From Polyangiaceae bacterium (GTDB lineage: Bacteria > Myxococcota > Polyangia > Polyangiales > Polyangiaceae): a DNA stretch of 15,922 bases. Position numbers and translations under genes: made by a program. Positions within the stretch are counted from its first letter, which is position 1. Each line of letters begins with the position of its first letter. The stretch lies in contig JAICTU010000186.1 in the NCBI GenBank assembly GCA_025936205.1, forward strand, positions 1 to 15,922, read 5' to 3'. Below are positions 12,095 through 15,922 of the stretch, one piece after another. The notes beneath the pieces were generated by a model, which worked only from the letters and a program-made list of their open reading frames with translations, did not search any database and was not told the origin of the DNA.

Positions 12095-13267
12095 CTACGC
12101 TCGCATTGCTCTGACCGGATTCGTGCGGGCTGCCTTCAGCGCCGGGAAGAAGCCGCCGAGCACCCCCACGACGGCGCCGGACACGATCGAGCGCAGCAGG
12201 ATCAGTGGGGTGGGCTGAAACGGGAAGGTGATCTCGTTGCCGGTACCGTAGTTGGTGGCGGAGAAGGTGGCGAAGGAGAGCAGGCAGGCGAGCCCGGCTC
12301 CGAGCGCCGCTCCGGCGAGGGCCAGCAGCGTCGACTCCAGCAGAAACGCCCAGAGCACTTGCCCGGAGCTGAAGCCCAGCGCGCGCAGCACGCCGATCTC
12401 GCGGCGGCGCTGGGCGATGGCGGCGTTCATGGTGATGGCGGCCCCGAGCATCGCGCCGCACGCAAAGATGATGCTCACCAGGTCGCCGAGCGTCTGCACG
12501 CTGCGCGAGAGCCCTTCCGAGACCTTCTCGTAGTAGGCGCGCTCGCGCGCCACGCCGAGGCCTTCGGTCTTGTCCAGCTCCAGGCGCGAAGCAAAGCCGT
12601 CGAAGGCCGAGCTCGACTCGAGCAGCGCGGTGACGGACGACAGATAGCCCTCCCAGCCCATCGAGGTGCGCACCACGTCCAGCCCGGTCCAGAGCTCCGA
12701 CTCGTAGGCAGAGCCTGCCGCGTCGAACACGCCCACGATCTGGATGTCACGCCCCTTCTTCAGGTTGAAGTGGCCGCCTAGCGCCAGGCCCTCGTAGGTC
12801 TTGTCGATGCCGCTGCCGATCATGGCCTCGTCGCTGCCCAGCTGCGGAGGGCGGCCGCGCACGACGTGCACCTCCGGGCGGAGCGTGAACACGTTGTCGC
12901 TCACGCCGCGCACTTGCACCGACGAGATGCGGCTCGGATCATCGATGCGCGGCACGAAGAGCTGCACCAGCGACTCCGCCGTGACCAGCGGCTCGCCGCT
13001 CGCGGCATGGCGCACGCCGGGCGCGCCCGTGGCCGCGGTGAGCACGCCCTGGCGGATGCGCGATTCGACCTCCGCGTAGGCGTCGTGTTGCATCACCAGC
13101 GCCTTGTCGTCACGCCCGGCGCGCAGCAGGGTGCTGCGCATGCCGGAGGAGAGCATCTGCGAGGCGCAGAGCACGAACACGACCAGAGCGATGCCGCTCG
13201 CGGTGGCGGCGGTGGTGGCGCGCCGGGCCCACAGGCTGCGCGAGCTGTAGCTGAAGGGAATGGCCAT
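12095..13267 (-). CDS. FtsX-like (MacB-type) ABC transporter permease, second of a pair
   Basis: A 390-residue permease with four membrane segments in the MacB/LolC arrangement: one near 20-42, a large extracytoplasmic domain (about 45-260), then three at about 262-283, 305-335 and 355-378. The FtsX-domain signature REIGVLRALGFSSGQV (289-304) and the final GGFFPALKAARTNPVRAMRA are intact. Such permeases use ATP hydrolysis by a separate ABC subunit to move lipoproteins, peptides or drugs, or to act mechanically on envelope proteins. The GTG/ATG region after the upstream permease leaves only seven bases between stop and start, with GAGGG as a ribosome site, so the two are co-transcribed and probably form a heterodimer. 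No ATPase gene is in the window. Confidence 0.9.
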   Translation of the reverse strand: MAIPFSYSSRSLWARRATTAATASGIALVVFVLCASQMLSSGMRSTLLRAGRDDKALVMQHDAYAEVESRIRQGVLTAATGAPGVRHAASGEPLVTAESLVQLFVPRIDDPSRISSVQVRGVSDNVFTLRPEVHVVRGRPPQLGSDEAMIGSGIDKTYEGLALGGHFNLKKGRDIQIVGVFDAAGSAYESELWTGLDVVRTSMGWEGYLSSVTALLESSSAFDGFASRLELDKTEGLGVARERAYYEKVSEGLSRSVQTLGDLVSIIFACGAMLGAAITMNAAIAQRRREIGVLRALGFSSGQVLWAFLLESTLLALAGAALGAGLACLLSFATFSATNYGTGNEITFPFQPTPLILLRSIVSGAVVGVLGGFFPALKAARTNPVRAMRA

Positions 13268-13274
13268 GCGCCCT

Positions 13275-14438
13275 CTAGTTCACGTAAGCCAGCGACTGGG
13301 TCACCTGCAGGCGCCCTGCGCGCAGCGCCGGCAAGCCCGCCGCGATCAGCCCCAGCACCACGCCCAGCAGCAGCGAGCCCACGGCATCCGCGGTGGCCAC
13401 ACGTAGCGGCGCCACCTGCATCTCTTGCTGGAGGTATTCGCTGAGCGGGCCCTGCACCAGCGGATAGGCCAGGGCCACGCCCAGCCCGCCACCGGCGAGC
13501 CCGAGCACCGCCGCCTCGCCCAGCACGAAGGCCACCAGGTGCAGCGGCCTGAAGCCGATCGCTCGCAGCGTCCCGAACTCACGGATGCGCTCGCGCGTGC
13601 TGAGCGCGATGGTGTTGCCCAAGATCAGAACCACCACCCCCAGCACCAGCAGGCTGACCACGTTCATGGCGCTGAGGATCGCGCCGAAGCGGCCGACGAG
13701 GGCCGTGTTCAGGGCTTTGTCCTCTTGCGAGAAGGTCTGCGGCTCCTCACCGTCGAAGCGGATGTCGATGTCCTTTGCCAGCCGCGCGCCTTGCTTCGGG
13801 TCCGCGATCTCCGCGGCGATCAGCGCGATCTGGTCGCGCTCCTCCGCCGGCGCGAGCTCGTTCACGTAGTCCCAGTGGAACCACACGGCGCGTTGCCCGA
13901 AACCGACCCGGACGGACTTGACGATCGCGGAGATCTCGAAGGTCAGCTCCTGGCCGGGCAGCTCCGGGCTCCTGAAGTGGATCTGCTGGCCGCGCTGCCA
14001 ACCGCGTTCGACCGCCAGCTCTTCTCCGACCAGCACCCCCCGCCGGTTCTGTACGAAGGCTTCCTTCTGCTCGGTGGGGGCGGTGAGCTCATAGTGCATG
14101 TCCACGAAGTCACGGGCGTCCACCGCGACGCTCAGGAAGCGCGCTGTCTCGTCTTCCGGCAGCCGCAAGTCCATCCAGGTCGCGCCCACGGCGCGACGCA
14201 CGCCGGGCATTTGCCGGATGATCTCGGTGTAACGGACCGGGATCGGCCGGCCCCAACCCAGCCGGTGGCGCGTTACGACACGGTTGTTCGGGGTCTGCTT
14301 GATGCGGTCTGTCCAACCTGCGCTCAGCGTGCGCAGCAGCACGAAGGCGACCAGCGTGATGGCGACCGCGGCGACCGTGAGCAGGCCGCGCACCGGCGCC
14401 CGGCTGGCGTTTTTGATGGTGAGGCGAAACAAACTCAT
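13275..14438 (-). CDS. FtsX-like (MacB-type) ABC transporter permease, first of a pair
   Basis: A 387-residue permease: first membrane segment about 18-38, an extracytoplasmic domain (about 40-250), then segments at about 253-280, 298-328 and 350-375. The signature REFGTLRAIGFRPLHLV (286-302) and the C-terminal GLPALRAGRLQVTQSLAYVN fit MacB-type permeases. The start at ATG 14438 (MSLFRLTIKNASR) is chosen because this is where conserved FtsX sequence begins; an in-frame extension to 14552 would overlap the divergent gene's leader and adds unconserved sequence. It is divergent from the amidohydrolase gene, with 92 bases between starts, and heads the two-permease operon. The partner permease differs in its periplasmic domain, so the complex is probably asymmetric, as in LolCE. 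Confidence 0.9.
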   Translation of the reverse strand: MSLFRLTIKNASRAPVRGLLTVAAVAITLVAFVLLRTLSAGWTDRIKQTPNNRVVTRHRLGWGRPIPVRYTEIIRQMPGVRRAVGATWMDLRLPEDETARFLSVAVDARDFVDMHYELTAPTEQKEAFVQNRRGVLVGEELAVERGWQRGQQIHFRSPELPGQELTFEISAIVKSVRVGFGQRAVWFHWDYVNELAPAEERDQIALIAAEIADPKQGARLAKDIDIRFDGEEPQTFSQEDKALNTALVGRFGAILSAMNVVSLLVLGVVVLILGNTIALSTRERIREFGTLRAIGFRPLHLVAFVLGEAAVLGLAGGGLGVALAYPLVQGPLSEYLQQEMQVAPLRVATADAVGSLLLGVVLGLIAAGLPALRAGRLQVTQSLAYVN

Positions 14439-14530
14439 CCCGTCTATTCCCCGGACCCACCTCAGATGCCTGGTGTAGCGCAGTGTCGCTGAAATACCAT
14501 GCTCGCCCCGCTGGATTCGGCATACTCCAG
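14439..14530. promoter_or_regulatory. Divergent intergenic region, FtsX operon / amidohydrolase
   Basis: 92 bases that must hold promoters for both directions. I see no convincing box pair or dyad; the stretch GAAATACC (14491-14498) and CATACT (14521-14526) are the only AT-leaning hexamers and could be -10 elements for the rightward gene. Confidence 0.25.
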
Positions 14531-15334
14531 ATGATGCAGGATAGTGCTCCACCGTTGGCAGCAGATTTGTTGACAGCGCAGGACCCGCCGCCGTTTCGGG
14601 CGCGCGAAGGGCATCTGGACAGCCCCTTCCTGTTCGCCGCCGACCATGCGGGGCAGCTCATTCCGCGCTCGCTCGGCACGCTCGGGCTGACGGCGGCGGA
14701 GCTGGACACCCACATCGCCTGGGACATCGGCATCGCGGGCGTCACCGATCGACTGGCGCACGAGCTTGGCGCCTTCATGATCCTGCAGACCTACTCGCGC
14801 CTGGTGATCGACTGCAATCGCTCGCCCGAGTCACCCCAGTCGATCGTCGACCATAGCGAGTACACCGCCATCCCTGGCAACCGCGGGCTCAGCCGCGAGC
14901 AGGCGGAGCAGCGCGTGCAGCAGGTGTTTCAGCCGTATCACCAGCGCATCCAGGCCGAGCTGGCGCGCCGCGAGCGCAGCGAGCAGCAGACCGTTTTCAT
15001 CGCGATGCACAGCTTCACCCCGCGCTTCAAGGGCGTCGATCGGCCCTGGCATTGCGGCGTGCTCTACAACCGCGACGCGCGCCTGGCGCGCCCGCTGATC
15101 CAGCTGCTCGCGCGCGAAGGTCTCGAAGTGGGCGACAACCAACCCTACTTCGTCAGTGACGACTCGGACTACGCGATCCCGCACTACGGCGAGCGCCGCG
15201 GCAACCTGCACGTCGAGCTGGAACTGCGCCAGGACCTGATCACCTATCCGGACCAGCAAGAGCGCTGGGCGTCGCTGCTGGCGCGAGTGCTGCCCGCGGC
15301 GGTAGCGGCGCACGCTGCCCAAACCGCCCGTTAA
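14531..15334 (+). CDS. N-formylglutamate amidohydrolase family protein (PF05013)
   Basis: A 267-residue putative hydrolase. The family's founding member, HutG, cleaves N-formyl-L-glutamate in histidine breakdown, but many members, including this stand-alone one, have unproved substrates. Family blocks are FLFAADHAGQLIP (33-45), DTHIAWDIGIAGV (59-71), SRLVIDCNR (89-97), AMHSFTP (158-164) and GNLHVELE (224-231), which carry the His, Asp and Glu residues expected to bind the metal. The start is uncertain: tandem ATGs at 14531 and 14534, or a GTG at 14483 that would add 16 residues; none has a good ribosome site. No hut genes are adjacent, so a role in histidine utilisation is not supported here. 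It is 16 bases upstream of the Mpo1-like gene and probably co-transcribed. Confidence 0.88.
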   Translation: MMQDSAPPLAADLLTAQDPPPFRAREGHLDSPFLFAADHAGQLIPRSLGTLGLTAAELDTHIAWDIGIAGVTDRLAHELGAFMILQTYSRLVIDCNRSPESPQSIVDHSEYTAIPGNRGLSREQAEQRVQQVFQPYHQRIQAELARRERSEQQTVFIAMHSFTPRFKGVDRPWHCGVLYNRDARLARPLIQLLAREGLEVGDNQPYFVSDDSDYAIPHYGERRGNLHVELELRQDLITYPDQQERWASLLARVLPAAVAAHAAQTAR

Positions 15335-15350
15335 GGGCGACGGAGGAAGC

Positions 15351-15662
15351 ATGGCACTCGGCGACCAAAAAACGATGCAACAGTGGATCGACCAGTACGA
15401 GCTGAGTCACCAGCATCCGAAGAACCGCCTGTGCCACACCTTCGGCATCCCGATCGTGATCGCCTCTGTGCTGCTGGGCATCGCCAGCCTGTTCTGGCAC
15501 CCGCTGCTCTGGGCCGCCGGCGCCTGCTTCGTCGTGGGCTGGACCTTCCAGTTCGTCGGCCACGCCTACGAAAAGAAGCCACCGGAGTTCCTCCGAGACT
15601 GGCGCTTCCTGCTGGTCGGCGCCCGTTGGTGGCTCCAGCACATCAGCGGCGCCCGGCGCTAA
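15351..15662 (+). CDS. Mpo1-like / DUF962 small membrane protein
   Basis: A 103-residue protein of the DUF962/Mpo1 family. Yeast Mpo1 is an iron-dependent dioxygenase for 2-hydroxy fatty acids; bacterial homologues are uncharacterised. Conserved features here are the N-terminal YELSHQHPKNRLCHTFGIP (17-35) with His20, His22 and His29, and GWTFQFVGHAYEKKPP (63-78) with His71, which together would form the metal site at the membrane surface. Hydrophobic segments lie at about 32-48, 51-70 and 82-94. The strong ribosome site GGAGGAAG precedes the ATG at 15351. It probably shares a transcript with the amidohydrolase, but the two activities have no obvious link. Confidence 0.87.
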   Translation: MALGDQKTMQQWIDQYELSHQHPKNRLCHTFGIPIVIASVLLGIASLFWHPLLWAAGACFVVGWTFQFVGHAYEKKPPEFLRDWRFLLVGARWWLQHISGARR

Positions 15663-15663
15663 C

Positions 15664-15710
15664 AGGCTTCGGCCTCCGGGCTACAGACTACAGACGGCGG
15701 GTCCTCCCGC
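15664..15710 (+). terminator. Two small hairpins after the Mpo1-like gene, possible terminator
   Basis: Directly after the stop codon is AGGC-TTCG-GCCT (15664-15675), a stem closed by a very stable C(UUCG)G tetraloop. A tandem heptamer CTACAGA x2 (15681-15694) follows, then GCGGG-TCCT-CCCGC (15697-15710) ending in TT. Neither has a proper T-run, so termination is plausible but unproved. Confidence 0.35.
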
Positions 15711-15899
15711 TTGCGCGAAAGGCCAGTGCCACGCCTTCTCTGCTGCGCCCTTGCGCGAGGGCTGCTCCGGGAAGTGTGAGGTCCGGGTGCGCGAGCGCGT
15801 GCGCAGGGTGCGTTGTATCCGTGCAGCGCGGATCGCGTGAGCTGGCGGGCAGCGGGCAGATCCCGGAGTCGCGCCGGGGGCGCTTTTCATTCGCGAGAC

Positions 15900-15919
15900 G
15901 AGGTTTCCATGGAAACCTC
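15900..15919. promoter_or_regulatory. 20-bp perfect palindrome at the window end, possible operator over a start codon
   Basis: GAGGTTTCCA is followed directly by its reverse complement TGGAAACCTC. An ATG lies at its centre (15909-15911), with GAGG (15900-15903) five bases before it in the position of a ribosome site, so a rightward gene could begin here and run out of the window. The palindrome would then be an operator or RNA hairpin covering its own translation start. The preceding 190 bases (15711-15899) hold no gene I can support. Confidence 0.5.
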
Positions 15920-15922
15920 AGA

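Noticed and set aside
13425..14492. 355-residue plus-strand frame opposite the first FtsX permease
   Set aside because: Low-complexity Arg/Gln/His/Asp-rich shadow of a permease with intact membrane segments and FtsX signature.
1..15922. Defence island, phage, CRISPR or mobile element
   Set aside because: No transposase, integrase, Cas, restriction or toxin-antitoxin-like gene and no terminal or regularly spaced long repeats were found on either strand.

Overview
This is a GC-rich, densely coded window. Its gene content points to a myxobacterium (Myxococcota, probably class Polyangia). The signs are a Ser/Thr kinase with a multi-helix membrane N-terminus, an M57-like HExxHxxGxxH metalloprotease with a Cys-rich tail, a secreted serpin, a regulator resembling DUF4423 proteins and a pair of MacB-like FtsX permeases. 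The taxonomy is inferred from these families and from the strong G/C bias at third codon positions; no rRNA or marker gene is present. I see no tRNA, rRNA, CRISPR array, insertion sequence or phage gene.

Layout. 1-766: 3' part of a secreted zinc metalloprotease, cut by the window edge. 877-2517 (minus): a membrane-anchored Ser/Thr kinase whose N-terminal membrane half is broken by two compensating single-base shifts, both at short homopolymers. 2661-4270 (plus): exported alpha/beta esterase and a small cupin, probably one transcript. 4415-5308: TauE/SafE-type exporter. 5309-5718: a 410-base gap without genes, holding a 16-bp perfect palindrome, four AAATG-type direct repeats and an inverted repeat overlapping the next ribosome binding site. 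5719-7461: flavin monooxygenase closely resembling plant-pathogen tryptophan 2-monooxygenase (IaaM). 7620-8396: LuxR-type regulator. 8492-8842: small unknown gene, overlapping tail-to-tail a serpin (8824-10140, minus).

10226-11648 (plus): a DUF4423-like two-HTH regulator followed by a SnoaL/DUF4440-type protein. 11661-11960 (minus): NIPSNAP-like small protein. 12095-14438 (minus): two FtsX-type ABC permeases in tandem, without an ATPase in the window. 14531-15662 (plus): N-formylglutamate amidohydrolase family protein and an Mpo1-like (DUF962) membrane protein. The window ends in a 20-bp perfect palindrome (15900-15919) that spans a possible start codon.

How the genes work together. Most are short one- or two-gene units rather than one large pathway. 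The most suggestive unit is the IaaM-like monooxygenase with its LuxR neighbour: a candidate regulated oxidation of an aromatic amino acid to the corresponding acetamide, behind an unusually elaborate upstream region and with no amidase (iaaH) nearby. I did not find a clear new multi-gene defence or mobile system here.
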